DNA from: Methylobacterium sp. J-077
GTDB lineage: Bacteria; Pseudomonadota; Alphaproteobacteria; Rhizobiales; Beijerinckiaceae
DNA length: 64,000 nucleotides
Assembly: GCF_022829365.1 (NCBI RefSeq)
Contig: NZ_JAKSYJ010000052.1
Coordinates: forward strand, 1-64,000
Direction of reading: 5' to 3'
Position numbers and translations under genes: made by a program. Every line of letters starts with the position of its first letter. Position 1 is the stretch's first letter. Below are positions 44,133 through 52,893 of this stretch, piece after piece. The notes under the pieces were generated by a model. The model did no database searches. It was given only the letters and a program-made list of their open reading frames with translations, and had not been told where the DNA came from.

Positions 44133-44975
44133 TCACGGCCCGACGCGGAAGCGCTCCGGCTGGGTGCCATCGGCATCGGTGAAGCCGTAGATCCGAGCGA
44201 GATCGCCCGCGTGCAGCACCGCACCGGCCCGGGCGGCGATGTCCGGATCGGCCGCCAGCGCGGCGAGCGCCCGGCCGGCGTAGAGCGGTCCTTCGGTGGC
44301 GCGCGCGTCCTGACCGAGATCCCGCGCCCGCTCGGTGGCGACGAAGCCCGGCGAGAGGCCGAGCGCGGTCACGCCGTACGGCGCCAAGTCCTGCCCGAAG
44401 GCCAGCGCCAGCCGGTTGGTGGCGGCCTTGGCCGAATCGTAGAACACGTCGCCGAGGTAATCCTCGGTCCCGAACGAGACCAGCGCGATCAAGCCGCTCC
44501 GTGCTGCCACCATGGACGGGGCGACCGCGCGGGCGAGCAGCAGCGCCGGCAGCGGCCCGGCCTGGAGGAAACCGAGATAGGGCTCGGCCGAGCGGCGCCA
44601 GAACGGCGTGCCCCAGCCGGCCCCGTCCGGGTAGCGCTCCCCGTCATAGCCCTCGTTGCCGCCCCAGACGCTGCAGGCGGCGACATCGATCCGCCCGAAC
44701 CGGCGCAGCACCCAATGCACCAGCGTGTCCGTGGCCCGCTCGGAGCGGTGATCGCACAGGTAATGGTGGCCGCGCCCGCCGGCCGCGTCGACCAGCCGGG
44801 CGGTGTCCTCGATCGATTCCGGCCGCATCTCGGTGCGCGGACCGGTCTCGCTGGAGCGGGCGGTGACGATCACGGTCGCCCCGGCCTCGCCGAGCGCCCG
44901 GGCGAGACCCCGCCCGACGCCCCGGGAGGCGCCGGCCACGAGGCAGATCTTTTGGGACAGGTCGGGCGTGCTCAC
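44133..44975 (-). CDS. short-chain dehydrogenase/reductase
   Basis: 280 residues. The start GTG at 44975 overlaps the upstream enoyl-CoA hydratase stop as GTGA, which fixes it despite a long open frame. The NAD(P)-binding motif is GASRGVGRGLARAL (residues 14-27). The usual catalytic YxxxK is seen as FYDSAKAATNRLA, Tyr and Lys present. The middle segment with AACSVWGGNEG is unusual for common family members. It is co-transcribed with the hydratase and may work in an acyl-CoA or ketone route. Confidence 0.88.
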   Translation of the reverse strand: MSTPDLSQKICLVAGASRGVGRGLARALGEAGATVIVTARSSETGPRTEMRPESIEDTARLVDAAGGRGHHYLCDHRSERATDTLVHWVLRRFGRIDVAACSVWGGNEGYDGERYPDGAGWGTPFWRRSAEPYLGFLQAGPLPALLLARAVAPSMVAARSGLIALVSFGTEDYLGDVFYDSAKAATNRLALAFGQDLAPYGVTALGLSPGFVATERARDLGQDARATEGPLYAGRALAALAADPDIAARAGAVLHAGDLARIYGFTDADGTQPERFRVGP

Positions 44976-45736
44976 GCCGTTGAGGCGGGCTTGGCGCGCG
45001 ACAGGAAGGCGGCCAAACGCTCCTGCGACTCGGGCGAGCGCAGCTGCGCGTCGAACGCCCGCGCCTCCGCCTCCAGGGCCGCCTCGACCTGGGCCTGGTC
45101 GCCGCGGATCAGGGCGCGGGACGCCGCCAGCGCGCCTTGCGGCAGGGCGGCGAGCTTGACCGCCTGGGCGATGGCCTGCTCCAGCAGCATGTCGGCCGGC
45201 AGCACGGCGTTGACGAGGCCGAGCGCCAGCGCCTCGTCGGCCTCGAGCGGGCGGGACAGCAGCAGCAGCTCCGTCGCCTTGAGCCGCCCGACCCGCAGGG
45301 GCAGCAGGTAGCTCGAGGCCGCCTCCGGCACGAGGCCGAGCTCCACGAACGGCATGCGCAGCCGCGCCGCCGGGCTGGCATAGACGAGGTCGCAATGCAG
45401 GCTCAGCGTCGCGCCGATGCCCACCGCGATCCCGTCGATCGCCGCCACCATCGGGGTGCGGGTCCGGGCGAGCTGGCGGATGAAGGCCAGGGCCGGCGAG
45501 GCACTGAAACCGCCCGCGGCGCCCCCCATGAAATCGGCGAGGTCGTTGCCGGCGCTGAACATCCCGGGCTGCCCGGCGAACACCACGGCGCCGATCTTTT
45601 GGGACGCATCGGCCTCCGCCAGGGCCGCGCGCATCGCGTCGTACATCGCCCCGGTGAGCGCGTTCTTCTTCTCGGGACGGTTCAGGGTGATGAGGCGGAC
45701 GCCGCCTTCGAGATCGGTGATTGCTACATTCTGCAT
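44972..45736 (-). CDS. enoyl-CoA hydratase/isomerase family protein (second copy)
   Basis: 254 residues of the crotonase fold: the N-terminus has LITLNRPEKKNALTGAMYDA, then FSAGNDLADF (oxyanion hole), MVAAIDGIAVGIGATLSLHCDLVYASPAARLRMPFVELGLVPEAASSYLLP. The position normally holding one catalytic glutamate carries the E of VELGLVPEA; the other is not obvious, so isomerase or lyase activity is as likely as hydration. It is followed by the SDR gene (GTGA overlap) and preceded by the unknown cassette on the same strand. Confidence 0.88.
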   Translation of the reverse strand: MQNVAITDLEGGVRLITLNRPEKKNALTGAMYDAMRAALAEADASQKIGAVVFAGQPGMFSAGNDLADFMGGAAGGFSASPALAFIRQLARTRTPMVAAIDGIAVGIGATLSLHCDLVYASPAARLRMPFVELGLVPEAASSYLLPLRVGRLKATELLLLSRPLEADEALALGLVNAVLPADMLLEQAIAQAVKLAALPQGALAASRALIRGDQAQVEAALEAEARAFDAQLRSPESQERLAAFLSRAKPASTA

Positions 45737-45757
45737 GACGGCGCTTGGCCCCGATCC

Positions 45758-46114
45758 CTAATCGATTTCAACGAGGATGTTGTCGATCGCTTCGTCAGCC
45801 CTCAGAGCACTTCTCCGCGCCAACGCATGCAGTTCACCCAAGACCCGCGACCAAGATCCCGATCCCGATCCGGGAGGGCCATCCCGGTCGAGCTGGTCCT
45901 TCCCGAAACCATCGACAACGCGCCCAGTGGAATCGGCTATGGACACGTGAAAATCCGTAAACCGACCATCATCGATTGATCTTATCAGAACGCTATTGTT
46001 CGGAAAGGCGACCTGGAAGGTGTCTGGACGGATACTTTCTTGCCAAGACAGCTCGCCTGCACGCGTCCTATCCAGCAACCGCTCGACGAGGCGCTTCTGC
46101 CTCTCGTAATTCAT
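45758..46114 (-). CDS. uncharacterised protein, second gene of a two-gene cassette
   Basis: 118 residues, soluble, no signal. The beginning MNYERQKRLVERLLDRTRAG is a charged helix; next comes SWQESIRPDTFQVAFPNNSV and beta-like strands IRSIDDGRFTDFHVSIAD, then a helix rich in Arg and Leu near the end. Its ATG overlaps the stop of the upstream membrane-protein gene by four bases (ATGA), proving co-translation. Base composition is visibly less GC-rich than neighbours and codons include many A/T-ending ones, suggesting transfer. No family is recognised. Confidence 0.75.
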   Translation of the reverse strand: MNYERQKRLVERLLDRTRAGELSWQESIRPDTFQVAFPNNSVLIRSIDDGRFTDFHVSIADSTGRVVDGFGKDQLDRDGPPGSGSGSWSRVLGELHALARRSALRADEAIDNILVEID

Positions 46115-46665
46115 AGCCGCTCTCCCGATTGTGCGCTCTTTATCTGCACGAGAACAGTCAGAAGCCGGTCGATGTCCTGAGACACAATCTGGTTGAATTG
46201 CGCGGATCGGAGATTCTCAGGATCCTTCAGTCCGGCTTCGACGTCACACTCGATGGCCGATATGTTCGTCAAGGCCAATTGTATCACGCTCTGCTGTTCT
46301 GCGCTGAGATCAACGTTCGTCGCCTTGAGCGTGACCAGCACCTTCCGGATGGCGGCATATCGATCCAAAAGCTGCGGCCACTGCTCCTGTCGGTGGCCGC
46401 GCTTGATGTCCTCCAGCATCGCGATAACCCCGCTGAAGTCGACGACGGTTTCGAAATGCCGGATGCTCTCTCGCGTGGAGCGTGCAGCCTGCTCCGCGCG
46501 CTCGGCTGCCGTTTTCGACCGGGACACACCGATTAGCGTTGCCGCGAACCCGAACAGAGAGAGGACAAGCCCAACGACTCCGGTCAGATCTCCGATCTGA
46601 TTGTCCCGCAGCCACAGGAGGAAGGTCGACCACATCGTCCATAGCCGAAGGCGAATCGTGGTCAC
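46111..46665 (-). CDS. membrane-anchored coiled-coil protein, first gene of a two-gene cassette
   Basis: 184 residues. A short cytoplasmic start is followed by one hydrophobic helix at about 25-47 (TGVVGLVLSLFGFAATLIGV), then SRSKTAAERAEQAARSTRES, a likely coiled coil. The remaining 120 residues are helical and contain EDIKRGHRQEQWPQLLDRYA. The architecture (one membrane helix plus cytoplasmic coiled coil) suggests a scaffold or sensor. GC content is lower than the surrounding genes. It ends overlapping the next gene. Function unknown; similar proteins occur in scattered bacteria to my recollection. Confidence 0.75.
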   Translation of the reverse strand: MTTIRLRLWTMWSTFLLWLRDNQIGDLTGVVGLVLSLFGFAATLIGVSRSKTAAERAEQAARSTRESIRHFETVVDFSGVIAMLEDIKRGHRQEQWPQLLDRYAAIRKVLVTLKATNVDLSAEQQSVIQLALTNISAIECDVEAGLKDPENLRSAQFNQIVSQDIDRLLTVLVQIKSAQSGERL

Positions 46666-46689
46666 ATTGGAGCAGGCTTCGGTGCCGCT

Positions 46690-48429
46690 TCAAACCGCCA
46701 GCGCCAGCGCGGCATCGTTCGTGAATGCGCCGCCCTCCACCACCGCCTGCTCCAGGCCACCTGCAGCCGGCAGCAGGTTTTCCGCGTAGAACCGGGCCAG
46801 CGCGATCCGGGCGGCGTGGGCCGGGTCGGTCTCGCCGGCCTTCAGGGCTGCCGAGGCCGCGAGCGCAGAGCGGGCCAGGCAGGCGCCGCCGAGCGTCAAG
46901 CCGAACAGGCGCAGATACGGCGCCGCGCCGGCCAAGGCCGCGTTCGGGCGGTTGGAGGTCAGCGCCGCGAGCTGATGGCTGGTCGCCCGGTCGAGGCTGC
47001 CGATCCCGTCGCGCAGCCGCGCCGCCATGTGGCCGAAGGCGGGGTCGGATGCCTTTAGCAGGCCCTCCGCGGCCCGGCGCATCCAGGCGATCTGCGAGCG
47101 GGCGGTGGCGCCGCCGTTCAGCGGCAGCTTGCGGGCGGTGAGGTCGATGGCCTGGATGCCGTTGGTGCCCTCGTAGATCCCGAGGATGCGGGCATCGCGC
47201 ATCAGCTGGGCGGCGCCGGTCTCCTCGACGAAGCCCATGCCGCCATGGACCTGCACGCCGAGCGAGGTCACCTCGTTGGCGAGATCGGTGGAGAACGCCT
47301 TGGCCACCGGGGTCAGAAGAGAGGCGCGGTCGAGGGCGCCCTGCCCTTCCGGGCCCTGCGACGCGTCGAGGGCGGCGGCCGTGAGGTAGCAGATGCCGCG
47401 CGCGGCCGCCGTATAGGCCTTCATGGTCAGCAGCATGCGCTGCACGTCCGGATGTGCGACGATCGGGCTGGTGGATTCGGCGGCTCCGATTGCCCGGCCC
47501 TGCCGGCGTTCCTGGGCGTAGGCGAGCGCCCGCTGGGTCGCCGCCTCGGCGACGCCGACGCCCTGGAGGCCGACATTGAGCCGGGCCGCGTTCATCATCG
47601 TGAACATGCAGGCCAGGCCCTTGTTCTCCTGCCCGATCAGCCAGCCGATCGCGCCGCCGTTGTCGCCGAAGGCCATCGAGCAGGTCGGCGAGGCATGGAT
47701 GCCGAGCTTGTGCTCGACGCCGGAGCAGCGCAGGTCGTTGGCGGCCCCGTCTGGCAGCACCTTCGGGACCAGGAACAACGAGATGCCGCGGGTGCCGGCC
47801 GGTGCGTCGGGCAGGCGCGCTAGCACGAGGTGGACGATGTTGTCCGAAAGATCGTGCTCGCCGTAGGTGATGTAGATCTTGGATCCGGTGATCCGGTAGG
47901 TGCCGTCGCCGGCGCGCTCGGCGCGGGTGCGCAGCAGCGCGAGGTCAGAGCCCGCCTGCGGCTCGGTCAGGTTCATGGTCGCGGGCCATTCGCCCGTGAC
48001 GAGTTTCTCGAGGTAGCGCGCCTTCAGTTCGTCGGAGCCGTGGGCCGCCAGCGCCTCGATGCCGCCCTGGGTCAGCAGCGGGCAGAGGCCGAAGGCGAGG
48101 TTGGCGCCGTTCCACATCTCGGTGCAGGCGGCCTCGACCAGCTTCGGCAGGCCCTGGCCGCCATGGTCGGCCTCGGCGGAGAGGCCGTTCCAGCCCCCTT
48201 CCGTGAAGGTGCGGTAGGCCTCGCGCCAGCCGGGCGGCGTGGTGACGCGCCCATCCGCGAACGGGCTGCCGTGCCGGTCGCCAACCCGGTTCAGCGGCGC
48301 GATGACCTGGCCGGCGATCCGCCCGGCCTCGGTCAGGATCGCCTCGGCGTCCTCCGGATCGACCCCGTCGAGCCCGGTCACGTGCCGGAGGGTGAACAGC
48401 ATCTCGGGAACGGGGGCGCGGTAGCTCAT
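46690..48429 (-). CDS. acyl-CoA dehydrogenase of the long (about 590-residue) DmdC-like group
   Basis: 579 residues. The central acyl-CoA dehydrogenase domain shows NLTEPQAGSDLALLRTRAE and ITGSKIYITYGEHD; the flavin-binding C-terminal region reads QVHGGMGFVEETGAAQLMRDA and YEGTNGIQAIDLTARKLP, where the catalytic Glu sits in EGTNG. The N- and C-terminal extensions are those of the group that includes 3-methylmercaptopropionyl-CoA dehydrogenase and fatty-acyl enzymes. Substrate cannot be deduced. It is upstream of the lower-GC cassette and on the same strand as the second enoyl-CoA hydratase. Confidence 0.9.
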   Translation of the reverse strand: MSYRAPVPEMLFTLRHVTGLDGVDPEDAEAILTEAGRIAGQVIAPLNRVGDRHGSPFADGRVTTPPGWREAYRTFTEGGWNGLSAEADHGGQGLPKLVEAACTEMWNGANLAFGLCPLLTQGGIEALAAHGSDELKARYLEKLVTGEWPATMNLTEPQAGSDLALLRTRAERAGDGTYRITGSKIYITYGEHDLSDNIVHLVLARLPDAPAGTRGISLFLVPKVLPDGAANDLRCSGVEHKLGIHASPTCSMAFGDNGGAIGWLIGQENKGLACMFTMMNAARLNVGLQGVGVAEAATQRALAYAQERRQGRAIGAAESTSPIVAHPDVQRMLLTMKAYTAAARGICYLTAAALDASQGPEGQGALDRASLLTPVAKAFSTDLANEVTSLGVQVHGGMGFVEETGAAQLMRDARILGIYEGTNGIQAIDLTARKLPLNGGATARSQIAWMRRAAEGLLKASDPAFGHMAARLRDGIGSLDRATSHQLAALTSNRPNAALAGAAPYLRLFGLTLGGACLARSALAASAALKAGETDPAHAARIALARFYAENLLPAAGGLEQAVVEGGAFTNDAALALAV

Positions 48430-48552
48430 CGGGTCGTCGCTCCTCTCGGCCCGCCCGCTTGATATACCCGGGGCGGGTTTGACCGCGCCCGGGCACCGGG
48501 GCTACGGCGGCCCCAGGATAGGCGCGCGACGGGCGTGCCGCCATCACTTCGC

Positions 48553-49566
48553 ATGACGGCTTCCCGCATGAACGATCCCGGGTCAACGGTCCCGGCCGCG
48601 ACCCTGCGGCTCGATCCCGATGCGACCGGCCTCGCGCAGGCCGCCGCGCTGCTGTGCGCGGGCGAACTCGTGGCTTTCCCCACCGAGACGGTCTACGGGC
48701 TCGGCGCCGACGCCACCGACCCCGCCGCCGTGGCGCGGATCTTCGCCGCCAAGGAGCGGCCGCGCTTCAACCCGCTGATCGCCCACCTGGCCGACAGGGA
48801 TGCCGCCCTGGCCGAGGGCCGCTTCGACGAGTCGGCAAGGCGGCTGGCCGAAGCGTTCTGGCCGGGGCCGCTGACCCTGGTCGTGCCGGCCCATGCCGGC
48901 ACCCGCGTCTGCGACCTCGCCCGGGCCGGCTTGTCCAGCGTCGCCCTGCGGGTGCCCGGTCACCCCATCGCCCGTGCGCTTCTGGAGGCCGTCGGCCGGC
49001 CGGTGGCCGCGCCCTCGGCCAACCGCTCGGGCCGCGTCAGCCCGACCCGGGCCGACCACGTCCTCGACGACCTCGCCGCGCGGATCGCCGCCTTGCTCGA
49101 CGGTGGGGACACGCCGGTGGGGGTCGAATCGACGGTTGTCGCCTGCCTCGGTGGCCAGCCGCGCCTCTTGCGGCCGGGCGGGATCACCCGGGATGCGCTC
49201 CGCGCCGTGCTGGGCTTCGACCCGGCCGACCCTGAGGCAGCGGATGCCGACCGGCCGACCGGCCCCGGCATGCTTGCCTCGCATTACGCGCCCCGCGCGC
49301 GCGTGCGCCTCAACGCGGCATCGGTGGAGCCGGGCGAGGCCCTACTGCTGTTCGGCGCCGAACGCCCCGAAGGCCATGATCAGGCACGCGCCGTGCTGAA
49401 CCTGAGCCCGGCGGGGGACCTGGCGGAAGCGGCCTCCCGGCTGTTCGGGGCGTTGCGCAACCTCGACGCCTCGGGAGCCGCCACCATCGCGGTCGCGCCG
49501 ATCCCCGCGGAGGGACTGGGCGAGGCGATCCGGGACCGGCTGGCCCGGGCCGCCGCACCCCGCTGA
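48553..49566 (+). CDS. L-threonylcarbamoyladenylate synthase (Sua5/YrdC/YwlC)
   Basis: 337 residues. It makes threonylcarbamoyl-AMP for the universal t6A37 modification of ANN-decoding tRNAs. The YrdC domain carries GELVAFPTETVYGLGADA, the Lys/Arg pair in KERPRFNPLIAHL and the SANRSGRVSPT motif; the C-terminal SUA5 domain follows a linker and contains GPGMLASHYAPRARVRL. Start is uncertain: ATG codons at 48535, 48553 and 48568 all lie in frame with no clear ribosome-binding site. A tandem terminator follows. Confidence 0.9.
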   Translation: MTASRMNDPGSTVPAATLRLDPDATGLAQAAALLCAGELVAFPTETVYGLGADATDPAAVARIFAAKERPRFNPLIAHLADRDAALAEGRFDESARRLAEAFWPGPLTLVVPAHAGTRVCDLARAGLSSVALRVPGHPIARALLEAVGRPVAAPSANRSGRVSPTRADHVLDDLAARIAALLDGGDTPVGVESTVVACLGGQPRLLRPGGITRDALRAVLGFDPADPEAADADRPTGPGMLASHYAPRARVRLNAASVEPGEALLLFGAERPEGHDQARAVLNLSPAGDLAEAASRLFGALRNLDASGAATIAVAPIPAEGLGEAIRDRLARAAAPR

Positions 49567-49664
49567 CGGGAAAGTAATTTTCTCGACGGCCCGGAACAGA
49601 CCGGACCGTCGACCGTTCATTGATCACGAAGGCCTTCTCAGCCCCCAAATGGCCTTTTTCCTTC

Positions 49665-49692
49665 AAGGCTCGGAGCAATCCGAGCCTTTTTT
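49665..49692 (+). terminator. intrinsic terminator after the Sua5 gene
   Basis: AAGGCTCGGA (49665-49674) pairs with TCCGAGCCTT (49679-49688) around GCAA, followed by TTTT. A second hairpin, AAGGCC..GGCCTT plus TTT at 49629-49659, lies just upstream. Confidence 0.85.
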
Positions 49693-49706
49693 CTTGTCTT
49701 GTCGAT

Positions 49707-50303
49707 TCAGGCCAGCTTGGCCGCGATTCCGGCGACGTGCCGGCCCTGGAACCGGGCCCCGTCCAGCTCGACCGGGCTCGGCTGGCGCGAGCCATCGTTA
49801 TCCGCGATGGTGCTGGCGCCGTAGGGCGTGTTGCCCTTCACCGCCTCGACGCCCGCCTGACCCGGGAACGAATAGGGCAGGCCGACCACCACCATGCCGT
49901 GGTGGAACAGCACCGTGTGGAAGCTCGTCAGCGTCGTCTCCTGGCCGCCGTGCTGGGAGGCAGTGGATGTGAAGACCGAGCCGACCTTGCCGACCAGAGC
50001 GCCCTTCATCCACAGGCCGCCGGTCTGGTCGATGAACTGCTTCATCTGCGCGGCCATGTTGCCGTAGCGGGTCGGCGTGCCGAAGATGATCGCGTCGTAT
50101 TCGGCGAGTTCGTCGACGGTGGCGATCGGCGCGGCCTGATCGAGCTTGAAATGGCTCTGCCGGGCGACCTCCTCCGGCACCAGTTCCGGCACGCGCTTGA
50201 TCACGACCTCGGCCCCGGCCTCCCGGGCGCCCTCGGCGACGGCGTAGGCCATCTGCTCCACATGTCCGTAGGTCGAGTAGTACAGCACCAGAACCTTGGC
50301 CAT
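49707..50303 (-). CDS. wrbA: NAD(P)H:quinone oxidoreductase, WrbA family
   Basis: 198 residues of the flavodoxin fold. It reduces quinones by two electrons, avoiding semiquinone radicals. The FMN-binding loop is [14 protein letters not shown] (residues 5-18), followed by [21 protein letters not shown] and [15 protein letters not shown] typical of WrbA. ATG 50303 gives the exact family N-terminus [10 protein letters not shown]. It is divergent from a LysR gene that starts 142 bases away. Confidence 0.94.
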   Translation of the reverse strand: MAKVLVLYYSTYGHVEQMAYAVAEGAREAGAEVVIKRVPELVPEEVARQSHFKLDQAAPIATVDELAEYDAIIFGTPTRYGNMAAQMKQFIDQTGGLWMKGALVGKVGSVFTSTASQHGGQETTLTSFHTVLFHHGMVVVGLPYSFPGQAGVEAVKGNTPYGASTIADNDGSRQPSPVELDGARFQGRHVAGIAAKLA

Positions 50304-50445
50304 CGCGCGATCTCCCGTCTCGGTTTGCGGCATGCCGCCGGCCTCATCCGACGGCACGATGGCGTCTCCATCGCGCGTTTCGCGTTTTGCAAAAATGCCC
50401 CTGCGCGCAAGAATGGGCTTGCAGCCATGCAAGGAGGCCGGCGTC

Positions 50446-51315
50446 TTGCTCGATTGGGACGAGTTCCGTTTCGTGAAGACGGTGGCTGAACGCGGCGGCC
50501 TGACCGCGGCTGCGGCGCAGCTCGGAATCAACCATTCCACCGCGTTCCGGCGTCTCGGATCGATCGAGATGCGGCTCGAAATGCGCCTGTTCGAGCGTCT
50601 GCGCACCGGCTACGTGCCGACCCCGGCCGGCTTGGCGATGATCGAAGCCGCCGCCCGGATCGAGACCGACGTGACCGGATTCGCCCGGACGGTCGCCGGC
50701 CAAGGGCAAACGCCCGCGGGCGAATTGCGCGTGACCGCCCCGGTGAATATCGCAACCGGGCTTCTCATGCCGATCCTGGCGACGTTCTGCGCGCGCTATC
50801 CGCAGATTCGCCTCGACCTGATCCTGGCCGAGGAGGCCCTGAACCTGTCGCGCCGGGACGCCGACGTAGCGATCCGCGCGAGCCGAAATCCAAGCGAGAC
50901 CCTGGTCGGGCGACGCCTGACCGGACTCGCCTGGGCGATCTACGGGCGGGCCGACCGGGATTACGGCGATCTCGCAGCGGAGGACTGGGTCATCCCGGGT
51001 TCGGCCGTGGCGGCCGGCCTGTTCACGGCCTTCTTCGAGGCACGGGTTCCGTCCGAGCAGGTCAAGCTGCGGATCAACACGGTAACGGGTTTGACCGCCG
51101 CCGTGGCGGCCGGGCTCGGCATCGGCCCGCTGCCCTGCTTCGAGGCCGATGCCGATCCGACCCTGCGCCGGCTTTCAGGCCCCCACTCGGAGATCGGGGC
51201 CGACCTCTGGATGCTGACCCATCCCGATCTGCGGCATGCCGCACGGGTCCGGGTCTTCATGGAGCATTTCGCTGAGGCGATCCTGCCCCTGCGGCCGCGC
51301 TTCGAGGGCAGATAG
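50446..51315 (+). CDS. LysR-family transcriptional regulator, divergent from wrbA (TTG start)
   Basis: 289 residues. The start is TTG at 50446, chosen because AAGGAGG (50431-50437) lies eight bases upstream and the product begins (M)[17 protein letters not shown] at the usual distance from the helix-turn-helix ([20 protein letters not shown]). Longer frames upstream have no family features. The effector domain begins [14 protein letters not shown]. It likely controls wrbA, perhaps in response to quinones or oxidants. It converges with the gre-like gene. Confidence 0.88.
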   Translation: MLDWDEFRFVKTVAERGGLTAAAAQLGINHSTAFRRLGSIEMRLEMRLFERLRTGYVPTPAGLAMIEAAARIETDVTGFARTVAGQGQTPAGELRVTAPVNIATGLLMPILATFCARYPQIRLDLILAEEALNLSRRDADVAIRASRNPSETLVGRRLTGLAWAIYGRADRDYGDLAAEDWVIPGSAVAAGLFTAFFEARVPSEQVKLRINTVTGLTAAVAAGLGIGPLPCFEADADPTLRRLSGPHSEIGADLWMLTHPDLRHAARVRVFMEHFAEAILPLRPRFEGR

Positions 51316-51321
51316 CCACAT

Positions 51322-51798
51322 TCAGGCGCGAATCTCGACCACCTCGACCTCATGACCGTTGACCTCGACCACGTCGCCGACGCTCTTGCCGGTGATCGCA
51401 TGGGCCAGCGGAGCCACGTAGGAGATCGAGCCCTTGTGCGGGTCGGCCTCGTCCTCACCGACGATGCGGAAGGTCTGCCGGGTCTCCTTGCCGGATTCAT
51501 CCTCGCGCAGGATCGTGACGGTGGCACCGAAATGAACCGTCTGCCCATCGATCGGCTCGACCACCTGCGCGGTGTTCTTGCGCGCGAGCCAGTAGCGCAG
51601 GTCCCGCCCGATCCGGGAATCCTCCGCCTTGTCGGCGTGGTCCAGGGTGGACAATTCCCGCTCCAGACGCGCGACCTCTCCCTCGATCTGCGCCAGCCCC
51701 TCGGGGGTAACGAAGTTCGTATGGGGCGAGATGGGGCGGTCGGGTAGGTTCTCGAAGGCTTCCCCGCCTTCGGGCTCTTTGACGAATGCGACACTCAT
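51322..51798 (-). CDS. GreA/GreB-family transcription elongation factor
   Basis: 158 residues. An N-terminal coiled coil (GLAQIEGEVARLERELSTLD, residues 35-60) reaches into the RNA polymerase channel and the C-terminal FKBP-like domain (VHFGATVTILRED..SYVAPLAHAITGKSVGDVVEV) binds polymerase. The usual GreA beginning with MTxxG is replaced by an extended 25-residue N-terminus (MSVAFVKEPEGGEAFE), a mark of the GreB-like paralogs of Alphaproteobacteria. The coiled-coil tip acids (Asp/Glu) appear present. Clean ATG at 51798. Confidence 0.88.
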   Translation of the reverse strand: MSVAFVKEPEGGEAFENLPDRPISPHTNFVTPEGLAQIEGEVARLERELSTLDHADKAEDSRIGRDLRYWLARKNTAQVVEPIDGQTVHFGATVTILREDESGKETRQTFRIVGEDEADPHKGSISYVAPLAHAITGKSVGDVVEVNGHEVEVVEIRA

Positions 51799-51844
51799 AA
51801 GGGATGCAATGCGGCCGGAACGGCAACGGTTCCGGCCCGATGCA

Positions 51845-52831
51845 TCAGCCGACCTCCACCACAGTCCGGCCGCGGATCCGGCCGGCCAGGATCTCTGCGC
51901 CGAGCCGCCCGACCTCCTCCAGCCGGACTCGGGTCGTCATGGCGGCGAGCTTCTCGAGATCGAGTTCCCGGGCGAGGCGCGCCCAGGCCTCGCGGCGCTT
52001 GGTCTGCGGGGTGGTGACGCTGTTGATCCCGAGCAGGGAAACGCCGCGCAGGATGAACGGCGCCACGGAGGTCGGTAGGTCCATGCCCTGGGCGAGACCG
52101 CAGGCGGCCACCGCCCCGTCGGCTCGGGTCTGCGCCAGCACGTTGGCCAGGGTGGTCGAGCCGACCGCGTCGACGCCCGCCGCCCAACGCTCCTTGCCGA
52201 GCGGCTTGCCGGGCTTGGACAGCTCAGCCCGGTCCAGAATCTCGGCGGCGCCGAGGCCCTTGAGATAGTCGGCCTCGCCGTCCCGGCCCGTGGAGGCGAT
52301 CACGTGCCAGCCGGACCGGGCCAGCAGCGCCACCGCCACCGAGCCGACGCCGCCCGATGCGCCGGTGACGATCACGGGTCCATGATCCGGGGTCAGCCCG
52401 TGCGCGTCGAGGGCTATCCGGCACAGCATCGCGGTGTAGCCGGCGGTGCCGATCGCCATGGCCTGCTCGGACGTGAGCCCCTGGGGCAGCGGCACCAGCC
52501 AGTCGCCCTTGACCCGGGCTCGCTCGGCATAGGCGCCGAGATGCGTCTCGCCGACGCCCCAGCCGGTGAGCACGACGGCATCGCCCGGCTTGTATTCGGG
52601 GTGGTCCGAAGTCTCGACGATCCCGGAGAAATCGATGCCGGGGATCATCGGGAAGCGGCGCACCACCGGCGACGTGCCGGTGAGCGCGAGCCCGTCCTTG
52701 TAGTTCAGGGTCGAGTGCGTGACCCGGACGGTGACGTCGCCGTCCATCAGGTCGGCCTCGTCGAAATCCCGGTAGGCGAGGCTCTGCCCGGCCTCACCCT
52801 TGTCGACCACCCAGGCCTTGAACGTCCCCAT
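51845..52831 (-). CDS. acuI: acrylyl-CoA reductase, AcuI/YhdH-type MDR oxidoreductase
   Basis: 328 residues of the zinc-independent medium-chain dehydrogenase family. AcuI reduces acryloyl-CoA to propionyl-CoA with NADPH. Signatures are the N-terminal HSTLNYKDGLALTG, PGIDFSGIV, and the NADPH Rossmann motif GASGGVGSVAVALLA. The C-terminus has GINSVTTPQTKRREAWARLA, typical of the group. In Methylobacterium this could serve acrylate or 3-hydroxypropionate-linked metabolism. ATG at 52831; it stands 46 bases from the gre-like gene on the same strand. Confidence 0.9.
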   Translation of the reverse strand: MGTFKAWVVDKGEAGQSLAYRDFDEADLMDGDVTVRVTHSTLNYKDGLALTGTSPVVRRFPMIPGIDFSGIVETSDHPEYKPGDAVVLTGWGVGETHLGAYAERARVKGDWLVPLPQGLTSEQAMAIGTAGYTAMLCRIALDAHGLTPDHGPVIVTGASGGVGSVAVALLARSGWHVIASTGRDGEADYLKGLGAAEILDRAELSKPGKPLGKERWAAGVDAVGSTTLANVLAQTRADGAVAACGLAQGMDLPTSVAPFILRGVSLLGINSVTTPQTKRREAWARLARELDLEKLAAMTTRVRLEEVGRLGAEILAGRIRGRTVVEVG

Positions 52832-52893
52832 CGCCGCCTCCCATGCTTCCGCGGAGAGGTGTCGCCGGGACGTCCGGAATCAAGACGGCTGGA

